The translations under genes and the position numbers were made by a program. From Methanobrevibacter olleyae (GTDB taxonomy: Archaea > Methanobacteriota > Methanobacteria > Methanobacteriales > Methanobacteriaceae), in the NCBI GenBank assembly GCA_015063035.1, contig SUTG01000001.1, positions 62,001 through 126,000 on the forward strand: DNA of 64,000 nt, read 5' to 3'. The notes below the pieces were generated by a model. The model worked only from the letters and a program-made list of their open reading frames with translations, was not told the origin of the DNA and made no database searches. Positions 9,201 to 19,110 of the stretch are shown piece by piece. Position 1 is the stretch's first letter. Each line of letters starts with the position of its first letter.

Positions 9201-12110
9201 TTGAAATTAGATAAGAAATTTTTAATCCTATTATCACTTCTTTTCATGATAATGTTAGGATTCAATTCAGTCAGTGCAGCTGATTCATCAGATGTAGTTG
9301 ATGAGAGCGGCGCTGATTTGAGTTTAAGTTCCAGTTCTGATTTGGAAATGATTGACGATTCCCAATCAAGTTCTGAAATGATTAGTGATGAAAGCTTGTC
9401 TGAACCCAATTCCGTTGATGAAGTTCCAGATTCAAGCTCTAATAATGATGAATTGCTTTTGGATGATTCAGGTTTAAGTTCAAATGATGATGAATTGCTT
9501 TTGGATGATTCAGGTTTAAGTTCAAATGATGATTGGATTAAGGAGAGTTCAGATGCAATATACCTTTCCAAGGATGGAAATGATGAAAATGACGGTTCCC
9601 AAGACAATCCAGTAAATACTATAGAAAGGGCTATTCAATTGGCAACTGCTGAAAATGGGCCTCATAAGATTTCCGTTGGCGAAGGATCCTATGTTGTTTT
9701 CGGAATTGACTTGGATGACACATATCTTACCATAGAAGGTGCTGGAATCGACAAGACAATATTCGATGGTGTTGGATATACAGGCGGAATCTTCTCCATT
9801 TACAATTCCAATTTGACTATAAGAAACCTGAAAATAATTGATGGTGTCAATACAGGCTCTTCTGGAGGAGCATTCACAAACATGGGCAATTTGACAATGG
9901 AAAACATTGATGTTTCCGGATGCATTGTGAAAAATGGAAATGGTGGAGTGATTTACTCAGTTGGTAAGCTAAACATATTTAATTCAAGCTTTTCAAACAA
10001 TCAGGTCATTCCTACAGACAGTGGAGGAAACGGTGGAGTGATTTATTGTGACGGATATTATACCAGCTTATCCTATCCTCCAAGCTTGAACATTTCCGGA
10101 TGTGAATTCATAAACAATACAGCTAAAGGAAACACCTTCGGAGGTGGAGCCATCTATATGCAGTATGTTGATGGATTCAAGTCAATTGAAAACAGCATAT
10201 TCATAAACAACAAGGCATTGGCTGGTGGAGCAATCTTTATGCAAAACAGTGAGGGCAATTTCCTTATGAACAATGTAAGTTTCATAAAAAACGTAGCTAC
10301 AGGAACAGTCTCAAATTATGGTGGCGGAGCAATCAACCTCATCGGAAAAACCGATGGAAGGGTAGGAAATGTCATCATCACAAATAGCCAGTTTGTAAAC
10401 AACAGTGCAATTGGCACTCGTGGAGGGGGAGCGATTCTTGATAGAAACGTTGATTTAAACATTTCAAACTCATTCATATTCAACAACAAGGATACCGAAA
10501 AGGGCATGTCCATCTATAAGGACACAACAGTCTACTATCCAAATGGTGGAAGAATCTATTTGGAAGACAATTGGTGGGGAACAAACAATCCTCAAAAATT
10601 GGATAAGATCACCATTAACAGATGGGTAGTTGCAGACTTATCTGTAGAGCTATTGGACAATCTTGAAGACAATTTGGCAAATGACTATAATATAGCCAAT
10701 TTCGATAAGAAATTGAATTATTATGACATTAAAGTTCTCTTAAACCATTATAATGATGGAAGCTTGATTGAAAACGCTAACTATTATCCATTTGAAAGGG
10801 AATTTAAGATTGCAAGCAATAATGGAGAAATAAATCAAACCATTGGCTTATTGGAAAATAATATGGCCAGTGTCTTATTATGCTCATCCTCAAAGGAAAA
10901 TCTAATTAGTTTAAGAATAGACAACCAAAGTTTGGAATTCAATACAAATTCAATCATATCCAATATTAGTGGAGAAAAACTTCAAAGAATCATTGACAAT
11001 GCAGAAGATGGAGATGCCATCGATTTAAGCAATTGCAATTGTGAAAACATCTCAAATATAATCATCAACAAGAATTTGACAATAATTGGAAACAATGCTA
11101 CAAGCATCAAATCTGCAGGTGGAACTCCAATATTCATTGTTGATAAAAACAGTTTTGATGTGGATTCATTCAAGATTTCAAACATCAAGTTCTTAGTGGA
11201 TAATGGAGACACTATAGTTTTAGTCAATGCTAAGAATTCTACAAACCCTTTGGAAATAGAGATTCCTGCTATCAATATCAGCGGAATCACTGTCGAGAAG
11301 TTCAATGAGAGTGTTGTTGGGGAAACTGTTGATTTGCTTATGATAAATTCTGAAAGGGGAATCTTGGCAACCAGCAATCCAATCAATATTGAAAATGTCT
11401 CTTCATTTGATGGAATTAAGCAATTTAAATTCAATGTCACTTCAATTGAAGGGGAATCTGGAATCAATATTCCTCAAGGTGGAAATATCGATATTAATGG
11501 TTCTAGTGGCGGATCAACTGTTATGGTAGCTACATCCATTGTAGCTAAAGCTATGAAAACCACTACTGTAAATACCAAAATCAATGGCAAGAAAGCAGGA
11601 AAAGCATTCTCAATTACCTTAAAGGACAGTAAGGGAAATCTTTTAGCAAATAAAGAGGTTATGATCTCCTTCAACGGCAAGGTCTACAAGCGCACCACCA
11701 ATGCTAAAGGTGTTGCAACTGTAAAGATTGCACTTGCTAAGAAAGGAACTTATCCTGTAGTTGTTTCATTCCTTGGTGATGAAAAGTACAATGGAAGCTT
11801 TGCTGTAGCAAAAGTAAAGGTCAATCCACAGAAGGTCAAATTGACAGTTACTAAGAAAACATACAAGGCAAGCAAAAAGACCAAATACTTGTATGCCACC
11901 CTTAAGGCCGCAAATAAGAAAGCCATTAAAGGCAAAAAGCTCACTTTCACTGTTAATGGCAAGAAATACACTGCAAAAACCAATGCAAAAGGAATTGCAA
12001 AAGTGAAAGTCAAGCTATCCAAGAGGAAAACCTACAAGTTTACAGTTAAATTTGCAGGAGACAATACATTTAAGAAAATCAGCAAAAAAGGAAAGGTTGT
12101 AATAAAATAG
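9201..12110 (+). CDS. Secreted adhesin-like protein, beta-helix type (969 aa)
   Basis: A shorter relative of the preceding adhesin. It has a signal peptide (cleavage expected near NSVSAA, residue 27) and an acidic Ser/Asp linker that contains a 42-nt in-frame duplication (NDDELLLDDSGLSS twice, DNA about 9445-9530). One beta-helix module starts at IYLSKDGNDENDG near residue 119 and ends at NWWGTNNPQ near residue 457. A middle domain and a Lys-rich C-terminal cassette of about 210 aa follow; that cassette is almost identical to the end of the upstream adhesin. TTG start at 9201 with GAGGTG just upstream, as in the first gene. Function is inferred as cell-surface adhesion or shielding. Confidence 0.88.
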   Translation: MKLDKKFLILLSLLFMIMLGFNSVSAADSSDVVDESGADLSLSSSSDLEMIDDSQSSSEMISDESLSEPNSVDEVPDSSSNNDELLLDDSGLSSNDDELLLDDSGLSSNDDWIKESSDAIYLSKDGNDENDGSQDNPVNTIERAIQLATAENGPHKISVGEGSYVVFGIDLDDTYLTIEGAGIDKTIFDGVGYTGGIFSIYNSNLTIRNLKIIDGVNTGSSGGAFTNMGNLTMENIDVSGCIVKNGNGGVIYSVGKLNIFNSSFSNNQVIPTDSGGNGGVIYCDGYYTSLSYPPSLNISGCEFINNTAKGNTFGGGAIYMQYVDGFKSIENSIFINNKALAGGAIFMQNSEGNFLMNNVSFIKNVATGTVSNYGGGAINLIGKTDGRVGNVIITNSQFVNNSAIGTRGGGAILDRNVDLNISNSFIFNNKDTEKGMSIYKDTTVYYPNGGRIYLEDNWWGTNNPQKLDKITINRWVVADLSVELLDNLEDNLANDYNIANFDKKLNYYDIKVLLNHYNDGSLIENANYYPFEREFKIASNNGEINQTIGLLENNMASVLLCSSSKENLISLRIDNQSLEFNTNSIISNISGEKLQRIIDNAEDGDAIDLSNCNCENISNIIINKNLTIIGNNATSIKSAGGTPIFIVDKNSFDVDSFKISNIKFLVDNGDTIVLVNAKNSTNPLEIEIPAINISGITVEKFNESVVGETVDLLMINSERGILATSNPINIENVSSFDGIKQFKFNVTSIEGESGINIPQGGNIDINGSSGGSTVMVATSIVAKAMKTTTVNTKINGKKAGKAFSITLKDSKGNLLANKEVMISFNGKVYKRTTNAKGVATVKIALAKKGTYPVVVSFLGDEKYNGSFAVAKVKVNPQKVKLTVTKKTYKASKKTKYLYATLKAANKKAIKGKKLTFTVNGKKYTAKTNAKGIAKVKVKLSKRKTYKFTVKFAGDNTFKKISKKGKVVIK

Positions 12111-12267
12111 AATTTTGATATCTTTAAAATAATAAATATTTTATTTAATGGATTAATGAATTTTGATATTTTTTAAATAATAAATATTTTATTTAATGGA
12201 TTAATGAATTTTTGATATTTTTTAAATAATAAATATTTTATTTAATGGATTAATGAATTTTGATATT
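12111..12267. repeat. Tandem repeat, 48-nt unit, three copies
   Basis: Directly after the stop codon of the second adhesin a 48-nt unit (AATTTTGATAT... ending GGATTAATG) starts at 12111, 12159 and 12207, and a partial fourth copy starts at 12256. It is unrelated in sequence to the 51-nt array upstream but has the same layout and copy number. Confidence 0.9.
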
Positions 12268-12322
12268 GTGAAAAGTTTAAATTTTTAAAAAAAATCGATT
12301 AAAGAAAGATTGGGGTTAAATT

Positions 12323-15300
12323 ATGAAAATTAAGCATTGCATTTTAATTTCATTGATATTCATGATTTTATTGATGATTCCTGCAGGCTTTGCAGCTGCA
12401 GATGATTCAGTGATCCTAAATGAGAATAATGAAATTAATTACCAAACAAGCACGGAACTAAATGAGATAAATTCGGATTCAATTGATGAAACACTTCATT
12501 CGATTGAAATAGATGAAAATGATGATAGAGAAACAAATTCAGGCTCTAATTCAAATGAGAATAGTCTTGGAAGTATTGATGATGAGATTCTTGATGAAAG
12601 CGATTCACATAATCAAAGTGACATCTACACAGACTATTCAGACTACATCAACCTAAAGTCTGAAATGCTTACATATGACTTTAACATATCTGATTCAAAC
12701 ACTATTTTCGTAAACTCAAGCTATGATGGAGATGAGGAGTTGGGAACCCAATCAAACCCATTCAAAACAATTTCCAGTGCTTACAATTATTTCATAAACG
12801 ACACTAACTCCAAATCAAACATCTTTTTGGCAGACGGAACCTATACCATTTCAGGACGGATGACAATAAGCAAAAATCTTAATCTGATTGGTCAAAGCAC
12901 ATTGAATACAATCATTGATGGTGAAGGAAACAGATACAGCAATGGAATATTCTTCATCACACCTCCACTTGCCTATTATGCTGTAAGTCCCCTTGTAAAC
13001 TTTGTGAACTTGACATTTGCAAGAGGAAATTCCTACTATGGAGGGGCAGTTTACATTAATCAAAGTGCTGTAAACTTTGTATATATCCGATTTAAGAATA
13101 ACTCTGCAAAGGACTATGTCTATTACTATGAACAGAAAACATATCCTGCAAGCGGAGGAGCCATATACAACGATAAAGGATTTGTCAGAATCTATAATTC
13201 AGTCTTTGAAGGAAATGCAGCAAATGGAAGTGCTGATGCCTATGCCGGTGCAATCTTCAATGATATGGGGGAAATGACAATATTGAACTCCAATATCACA
13301 AATAATTCTGTCAATGGAAGTTACGGTAGTGGAGGGGCCATATACGATTACAGTGGAATCCTTGTTGTCTACAATACAACAATAGCAAACAATACAGTTA
13401 ATTCCAATTACTCTATGGGGGGAGGAATCTGCAATTGGGCAAGCCATAATGTTTTCATAATCAACTCTACAATAGAGGGTAACGTTATCAACGGGGATTA
13501 CACATTCGGTTCTGCAATATCAAATAAGGCCAATCTTCTTGAAATCCACAATGTCACAATCTCAAGCAATCAAGCAAATGGAATAAGCGATGAAAATGGA
13601 ACATTCTTCAATTTGAACGGTATTGCAAACATGGCAAATGTGAATTTCAATGACAATCATGTAAAAACAATGCAAGATGACTTATTGTTTTGCCTTGAAG
13701 ATCAAATAATCGTCTCAAGGGCATTTGATGAAGCTTTGCTCACTGATCTCCCATCAGCATATGACTTAAGGGATTACGGATTGGTCACTCCAGTCCGTGA
13801 CCAAGGGGGGTCAGGCTCATGTTGGGCATTTACAACAATCGCTGCCCTTGAATCCTATCTGCTGAAGTATGAAAACATTTCATATGACCTGTCTGAAAAC
13901 AATATGAAAAACCTGATGGGGCTCTATGGATTGAATGGTACCGATTGGAAAGACGGTGGAAACTATTACATGTCCCTTGCATATCTCTTGCGCTGGAGCG
14001 GGCCTGTAAATGAAAGTGAAGACCCATTCAGTGATTGGGATACAAGCTCTCCAAGCAAACTGAACCTTACAAAGCATGTGCAGGATGTTCTCCTGATACC
14101 GATACGTCTAAGCTATATGGATTTGGATCAAATCAAATATGCTATCATGACTTATGGGGCATTGTACACTTCAATGCAAGCGGATAATTCATTCCAATAT
14201 GAACCTGACTATTATCATGATGTCATTGATACATCCAACCATGCAGTAACTCTTATTGGTTGGGATGACAATTACAAAAAGGAAAATTTTGCAATAACCC
14301 CTCCAGGAGATGGAGCATTCATAATAAAGAACAGTTGGGGAACAGACCACGGATATGATGGGTACTGGTACATATCCTACTATGACAAGGCATTTGCAGG
14401 ATTCGGTCTTGATACAATCTCCGCTATGGCAATTGCAAATGTAGAGAATGCTACAAATTACAAGAACATTTACCAATACGACATTCTTGGAAATACATTT
14501 GAATCATTGGGGTTCAACGGCCATACCGCATGGCTAGCGAATCAATTCCTGGCTAAAAACAACAATCCATTGACTGCATTTGGAGTGTACACATTTGGGG
14601 ACAGTGAATATCTAGTAAACATCACTGTAAATGGAATAAGCAAATATGTTCAAGAGGGTCTCATTAAAGGTGCAGGATATCATACAATCAAATTGGATGA
14701 GTATGTAGAGCTTGCCAAAAATGACATCTTTAGGATAGCTATAAAGCTAACCACCCCCGATTCATCCTATCCAATAGCTATTGAATCAAAAAGAGAAGGA
14801 TATAGCAGTGGAGCAAGTGCAAATCCTAATGAATCATTTATCAGTATGGATGGAATAAACTGGATTGACCTTGTGGACTACAAGAATCTCTATGAAGACG
14901 GCTTGAAAGTAATCAAGTTCTATCAGTATGCTCATGACTATGACTTGAAAGAGGCTAATGTATGCCTAAAGGCCTACACTTCCGGGGTCAGTGATGTTTA
15001 CCTTCACATAAAGTCAAACAGCAGCACTTATAAAGTAGGGGATTTGATAGACCTTGTCATTACAGTATCAAATGAAGGTGACTTGGTGAATGACCTTAAC
15101 ATCAGCATGGACTTTGATGATTCCATTATCATAAGAAGCTTCCAAATCATTAAGGGTTCATTCAATCAAAATGATAAGGTATGGCATTTAGGCTCTTTAG
15201 ATGAAGGTGAGTCCAGTGTGCTAAAATTAAGCTTATCCCTTAATCAGGCAAAAGAGATTCTCCCTATTTCATTCAGTTTCGATTATGTAGGATTCAAGCC

Positions 15301-16234
15301 AAGCAACATTACAAATTCAAACATCCTGAACTTGTATTATGAAGGAAACACTAAATTCCAGGGTATTGAAAATAAGCTTGCACTGTCAAAATCCAATGAA
15401 GGAGTGATTATCACTTTGCTTGACCAAAATCTCAATCCTGTAGCTGGTAAGGAAATTACCGTTTCATTGATTGAAAGCAGCAACAATGCAAACATTTCCC
15501 CTGTTAAATTGCTTTTGGATGAAAATGGAACCGCTAAATTCATCTTTAATCTAGCGGAAGGATATTACATGTTCATGGCTTCATTCAATGGGGACAGCTA
15601 TTACAAGTCTTCCAATGAGACATTCACTGTAAATGTGACAAAAAGAAGCAGTCCTCATATCATAGTTGAAGAGACCTTGATAAAAGGTGACGAGTTTAAG
15701 GTTGTATTGATAGATGACAATTACAATCCACTTGCAAACAAGGTAATCAAATTCGTCCTTAGCCTAAACGATAAGGTTGTATTGACAAAAACTGCAACTA
15801 CAAATGCAAACGGTGAAGCCAAATTGACTGGACTTTCAAAATTGAGCAATGGAAACTACATTGTGAAGATAAGTTTTGGTGATGATTACTATAAAGACAG
15901 TTCCTTGACTAAAAAGATAACAATCAAAAGGACTGTAGCTAAAAAGATAGTTAAGAAGGCCACCAAATTATATGTTCCTAAGAAGACTTTCAAAGCCAAG
16001 AAAAAAGTCAAAAAGCTGACTGCAACTTTGAAAAATGGAAAGAAAGCCATTAAAGGCAAAAAGATCGTCTTCATAATCAATAAGAAAAAGTACACCGCAA
16101 AAACCAATAAGAAAGGTGTTGCAACAGTAAAAATAAAGCTTTCCAAAAGGAAAACATATAAAGTCACTGTAAAATTTGCAGGAGACAAGTACTATAAGGC
16201 AAGTAAAAAGACTTCCAAGGTAGTTATAAAATAA
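12323..16234 (+). CDS. Adhesin-like protein with papain-family cysteine protease domain (1303 aa)
   Basis: A secreted multidomain protein. Order: signal peptide (residues 1-28), acidic linker, beta-helix repeats (about 130-460), a C1A papain-like peptidase (about 475-715), a lectin-like region of the kind that often follows archaeal C1 peptidases, a DUF11/CARDB-like beta domain with NEGDLVNDLNISM, then Big-type Ig domains and a Lys-rich tail shared with the neighbouring adhesins. The protease looks active: Gln494 (PVRDQGGSGSC), nucleophile Cys500 followed by WAF, His640 (SNHAVTLIGWDD) and Asn670 (IKNSWG). It may trim surface proteins or cleave competitors' pseudomurein peptides or host proteins; the substrate cannot be read from the sequence. 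ATG start at 12323 after TGGGG. Confidence 0.88.
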   Translation: MKIKHCILISLIFMILLMIPAGFAAADDSVILNENNEINYQTSTELNEINSDSIDETLHSIEIDENDDRETNSGSNSNENSLGSIDDEILDESDSHNQSDIYTDYSDYINLKSEMLTYDFNISDSNTIFVNSSYDGDEELGTQSNPFKTISSAYNYFINDTNSKSNIFLADGTYTISGRMTISKNLNLIGQSTLNTIIDGEGNRYSNGIFFITPPLAYYAVSPLVNFVNLTFARGNSYYGGAVYINQSAVNFVYIRFKNNSAKDYVYYYEQKTYPASGGAIYNDKGFVRIYNSVFEGNAANGSADAYAGAIFNDMGEMTILNSNITNNSVNGSYGSGGAIYDYSGILVVYNTTIANNTVNSNYSMGGGICNWASHNVFIINSTIEGNVINGDYTFGSAISNKANLLEIHNVTISSNQANGISDENGTFFNLNGIANMANVNFNDNHVKTMQDDLLFCLEDQIIVSRAFDEALLTDLPSAYDLRDYGLVTPVRDQGGSGSCWAFTTIAALESYLLKYENISYDLSENNMKNLMGLYGLNGTDWKDGGNYYMSLAYLLRWSGPVNESEDPFSDWDTSSPSKLNLTKHVQDVLLIPIRLSYMDLDQIKYAIMTYGALYTSMQADNSFQYEPDYYHDVIDTSNHAVTLIGWDDNYKKENFAITPPGDGAFIIKNSWGTDHGYDGYWYISYYDKAFAGFGLDTISAMAIANVENATNYKNIYQYDILGNTFESLGFNGHTAWLANQFLAKNNNPLTAFGVYTFGDSEYLVNITVNGISKYVQEGLIKGAGYHTIKLDEYVELAKNDIFRIAIKLTTPDSSYPIAIESKREGYSSGASANPNESFISMDGINWIDLVDYKNLYEDGLKVIKFYQYAHDYDLKEANVCLKAYTSGVSDVYLHIKSNSSTYKVGDLIDLVITVSNEGDLVNDLNISMDFDDSIIIRSFQIIKGSFNQNDKVWHLGSLDEGESSVLKLSLSLNQAKEILPISFSFDYVGFKPSNITNSNILNLYYEGNTKFQGIENKLALSKSNEGVIITLLDQNLNPVAGKEITVSLIESSNNANISPVKLLLDENGTAKFIFNLAEGYYMFMASFNGDSYYKSSNETFTVNVTKRSSPHIIVEETLIKGDEFKVVLIDDNYNPLANKVIKFVLSLNDKVVLTKTATTNANGEAKLTGLSKLSNGNYIVKISFGDDYYKDSSLTKKITIKRTVAKKIVKKATKLYVPKKTFKAKKKVKKLTATLKNGKKAIKGKKIVFIINKKKYTAKTNKKGVATVKIKLSKRKTYKVTVKFAGDKYYKASKKTSKVVIK

Positions 16235-16260
16235 AATGGGTGGAATAAAACAATAATTAA

Positions 16261-16299
16261 AAAATAAGATAGCTAAAAGTTATCTTATTTTATTTTTTT
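16261..16299 (+). terminator. Hairpin terminator after adhesin 3
   Basis: An 11-bp perfect inverted repeat (AAAATAAGATA at 16261-16271, TATCTTATTTT at 16281-16291) runs into a T tract ending at 16299, 26 bases after the stop. It resembles the terminator after the first adhesin. Confidence 0.55.
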
Positions 16300-16473
16300 C
16301 AAATGAAAATTAATTCGTAACATATAAAATAATTCAAATAGAATTATAGATATTAATAAAATGAAAATATTTTTTTATAATATCCTATATAATAATATCA
16401 TATTACATTAAATTTTAAAAAACAAAATAAATTCAAATCAAATTATTACTCTTATTCGATGAAAGGTGTTTTA

Positions 16474-17799
16474 ATGGAAAGTCAAAACATATTAATCAAG
16501 AATGCAACCATTTTAAATCCATTGGGAAATGGAAAAACAGAAGAGAAAAATGCAGATGTATTGATTGTTGAAGATAGGATTGCCGAAATAAACGAGTCAA
16601 TCGACGAATCAAATGCAGAAAAGATCATAGATGCAAGTGACAAGATATTGATGCCAGGGCTCATCAACACTCACACTCACATTTCAATGTCACTTTTACG
16701 TGGAATAGCTGATGATATGGAATTGGACACTTGGCTTAACGATCACATCTGGCCTATGGAAGCACATCTAAGCAGGGAGTACTGCTACATAGGTGCGCTT
16801 CTTGGTGCAGCTGAAATGATCAAGAGCGGTACCACCACATTCTCAGACATGTACTTCTATATGGATGGAGTTGCCCAAGCTGTAGAGGAAATAGGCATGA
16901 GGGCAGTCCTGTCATACGGCATGATCGATTTCGGCATTGAGGAAAAGCGTGAAAACGAGTTCAAGGAAAACATATCCTTAATAAAAAATCACAACAACAC
17001 TGCCGATGGAAGAATCACTACAATGTTCGGTCCACACTCAATCTATACCACTTCAAGTGAGCTTCTAGAGAGGGTCAGAAATGAAGCTGATAAGTACCAA
17101 GTTGGTATCCACATTCATATGAACGAGACAATGAAGGAAATTAATGACTGTAAGGAAAATCATCAAAATAAAAGACCCTTCAAGTATTTAGATGACTTGG
17201 GCATATTAGGTTCTGATATTGTGGCGGCTCACTGTGTATGGTTAGACCAAAATGAGATAGATTTGATTAAAAAGTATGATGTCAAGGTTTCACACAACCC
17301 ATGCAGTAACATGAAGCTTGCATCAGGTGCAGCACCTATAGGTGAACTTTTAAGTCAAGGCATTTGTGTTGCACTTGGTACTGATGGCGCATCAAGCAAC
17401 AACAATCTTGACATGTTCGATGAGATGAAGTTTGCAGCACTTCTTCAAAAGGTGTCCACACTCAATCCTAAATTGGCAACTGCTGATGAAGTCATCAACA
17501 TGGCAACTTATAATGGTGCAAATGCATTGGGAATTGATGCGGGATCAGTTGAAGTTGGCAAGAAAGCGGATCTTATTCTTGTTGATACCAACGCTCCTAA
17601 CATGACTCCAATGAGCAATGCACTTTCATCAAACTTGGTTTACTCTGCTAATGGTTCAAATGTTGACACCACAATCTGTAACGGTAAGATATTGATGGAA
17701 AACAGAGAGCTTCTCACTGTAGATGAAGGCCATATCTTAAGTGAGGCAAAAAGAGCTATTGCAGAAATGAAAGAGCTTAGGGAAGCGGAATCAGAATAG
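16474..17799 (+). CDS. dadD: 5'-deoxyadenosine / S-adenosylhomocysteine deaminase family amidohydrolase
   Basis: A cytoplasmic amidohydrolase of the DadD/MTA-SAH deaminase family. In methanogens these enzymes deaminate 5'-deoxyadenosine, S-adenosylhomocysteine and methylthioadenosine, clearing radical SAM and methyltransfer by-products. Metal-site motifs are present in order: HTH (His67, His69), HIHMNE near 215, AHC near 252 and GTDGASSNNNLDMFDE near 304. An in-frame ATG at 16459 lies before the ribosome binding site; the AGGTG at 16464-16468 places the start at 16474 (441 aa). Ordinary family length. The exact substrate is inferred from archaeal relatives. A MarR gene follows 44 bases downstream. 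Confidence 0.85.
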   Translation: MESQNILIKNATILNPLGNGKTEEKNADVLIVEDRIAEINESIDESNAEKIIDASDKILMPGLINTHTHISMSLLRGIADDMELDTWLNDHIWPMEAHLSREYCYIGALLGAAEMIKSGTTTFSDMYFYMDGVAQAVEEIGMRAVLSYGMIDFGIEEKRENEFKENISLIKNHNNTADGRITTMFGPHSIYTTSSELLERVRNEADKYQVGIHIHMNETMKEINDCKENHQNKRPFKYLDDLGILGSDIVAAHCVWLDQNEIDLIKKYDVKVSHNPCSNMKLASGAAPIGELLSQGICVALGTDGASSNNNLDMFDEMKFAALLQKVSTLNPKLATADEVINMATYNGANALGIDAGSVEVGKKADLILVDTNAPNMTPMSNALSSNLVYSANGSNVDTTICNGKILMENRELLTVDEGHILSEAKRAIAEMKELREAESE

Positions 17800-17843
17800 A
17801 ATAATTGATGGTTTGATAATAGATAAAGACATTAGGTGAAATT

Positions 17844-18293
17844 ATGGCAGATTTGAACTTTGAAGAGGAAAGAATTTCATTCACTCCAATGATATTGTAT
17901 ATGGAATACATTAACTTGCAGTATGCCAGATATCTAAAGGAAAACTTTAAGGAAATAACATCTGGAGACGCTACCTATTTGATCAATATCTTTTATCATC
18001 AATACATATCCCAAAGGGAACTTGCCGATATGCTCTTTGTTTCAGAGTCAAATGTTACTCAAATAATTAAGAGACTGGAGAAAAAGGGCTTTGTGGAACG
18101 TAAGGTTGATGAGAAAAACAAAAGCAGAAAAAATCTCATTTTAACCAATAAGGGAAGATTGACGGTATCTTCACTAATAAAGGTCTTTTATGAAGGAGAA
18201 AGCGAGCTTTATGAAAAATATAGTGAGGAGCAAATAGAGCTATTCAAGAACATGCTTTATGATTACTCCAATTTGGCAATTAAGGATATTTGA
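17844..18293 (+). CDS. MarR-family transcriptional regulator
   Basis: A 149-aa winged-helix protein. The recognition region reads SQRELADMLFVSESNVTQ, followed by IIKRLEKKGFVERKVDEKNK, the typical MarR helix-turn-helix and wing, with flanking helices for dimerisation. Start at 17844 with AGGTG six bases upstream. It lies between the deaminase gene and the redox gene group and is a plausible regulator of the latter; no ligand can be inferred. No redox-sensing Cys is present. Confidence 0.85.
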   Translation: MADLNFEEERISFTPMILYMEYINLQYARYLKENFKEITSGDATYLINIFYHQYISQRELADMLFVSESNVTQIIKRLEKKGFVERKVDEKNKSRKNLILTNKGRLTVSSLIKVFYEGESELYEKYSEEQIELFKNMLYDYSNLAIKDI

Positions 18294-18477
18294 TTTTCTC
18301 CTTTTCTCTTTTTATTTTTTTTATCGTTTCCTCTTGTTTCGATTGCTTTTTTTTAGTATTGTAATCTTTTAGTTTTTTTTTATTTTTCCATTGATGTTTC
18401 TCGGTTTTTGCAATTTTTATTTTTCATATCTTTTGATATAGATAAATATAAATACTTTTTTTAATAAAGAGTTAATC

Positions 18478-18500
18478 AAGACTTAAGAGTCTAAAGTCTT
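18478..18500 (+). promoter_or_regulatory. Inverted repeat upstream of ferritin-like gene
   Basis: AAGACTT (18478-18484) and AAGTCTT (18494-18500) form a 7-bp inverted repeat with a 9-base spacer, 18 bases before the start codon and just downstream of a TATA-like stretch (AAATATAAATAC, about 18444-18455). The position suits a repressor operator. The binding protein is unknown; the MarR just upstream is one candidate. Confidence 0.4.
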
Positions 18501-18518
18501 TATTATTAAGGTGAAATT

Positions 18519-19001
18519 ATGGCTGATAAAGAAAAAACTATTGAAGTATTACAAGCTATTGTAACTGGCTTATCTGCAAACTCATTTGGTCACAGAATTC
18601 AATCAAAGATTTTCGCTGGATTAGGATTCCAATCCTTAGGAGACAAGTATGCAACTCATGCAACTGAAGAAATGGACTTTGTAGAACAGTTTATGGATAG
18701 AATTCTTGATTTAGGTGGAGAAATAAAACAGGAAGCACAGGAAGCAAAACCAATCTACACTGATATCATTGAATTCATTGAAGCGGACTACAAAGTTTCC
18801 GTTGAAGGAATTGCATTTTTAAATGAAGTTATGGAATCAGGCATCTTTGATGCAACCACCTATGACTTGATGAAAGTCTATCTCAAGGATGAAGAAGAGG
18901 ATATGTACTGGAGCGAACAGCAATTGGATCTTGTTAAAATGATTGGAAAGCAAAATTACTTAACCCAATTATTAATTAACGACCAAAGTGCTGCTCAATA
19001 A
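18519..19001 (+). CDS. Ferritin-like / Dps-like protein
   Basis: A 160-aa all-helical protein predicted to adopt a ferritin-like four-helix bundle. Candidate di-iron ligands lie in ATHATEEMDFVEQFMDRI (helix 2) and KDEEEDMYWSEQQLDLV (helix 4), matching bacterioferritin-type spacing. The likely role is iron storage or peroxide detoxification in the cytoplasm. ATG start at 18519 with AAGGTG upstream. It opens a group of redox and oxidative-stress genes. Exact subfamily is uncertain; no haem-ligating Met is recognised with confidence. Confidence 0.7.
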   Translation: MADKEKTIEVLQAIVTGLSANSFGHRIQSKIFAGLGFQSLGDKYATHATEEMDFVEQFMDRILDLGGEIKQEAQEAKPIYTDIIEFIEADYKVSVEGIAFLNEVMESGIFDATTYDLMKVYLKDEEEDMYWSEQQLDLVKMIGKQNYLTQLLINDQSAAQ

Positions 19002-19052
19002 ACTTAATAATTTTATAACTATTTTTTCTTTTTTTATTTTCGTTAAATTTTA

Positions 19053-19068
19053 TTTGGTATAATCCAAA
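19053..19068. promoter_or_regulatory. Palindromic site upstream of MBL-rubredoxin gene
   Basis: TTTGG-TATAAT-CCAAA is a perfect palindrome followed by CTATT, about 40 bases before the coding region. Related palindromes ending in AAACTATT occur at 21002-21022 and 23610-23632, so this may be an operator shared by the redox genes. Confidence 0.35.
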
Positions 19069-19110
19069 CTATTAATAATTTTTTATTCTTTTAATTTTTA
19101 TGGGGATGTT

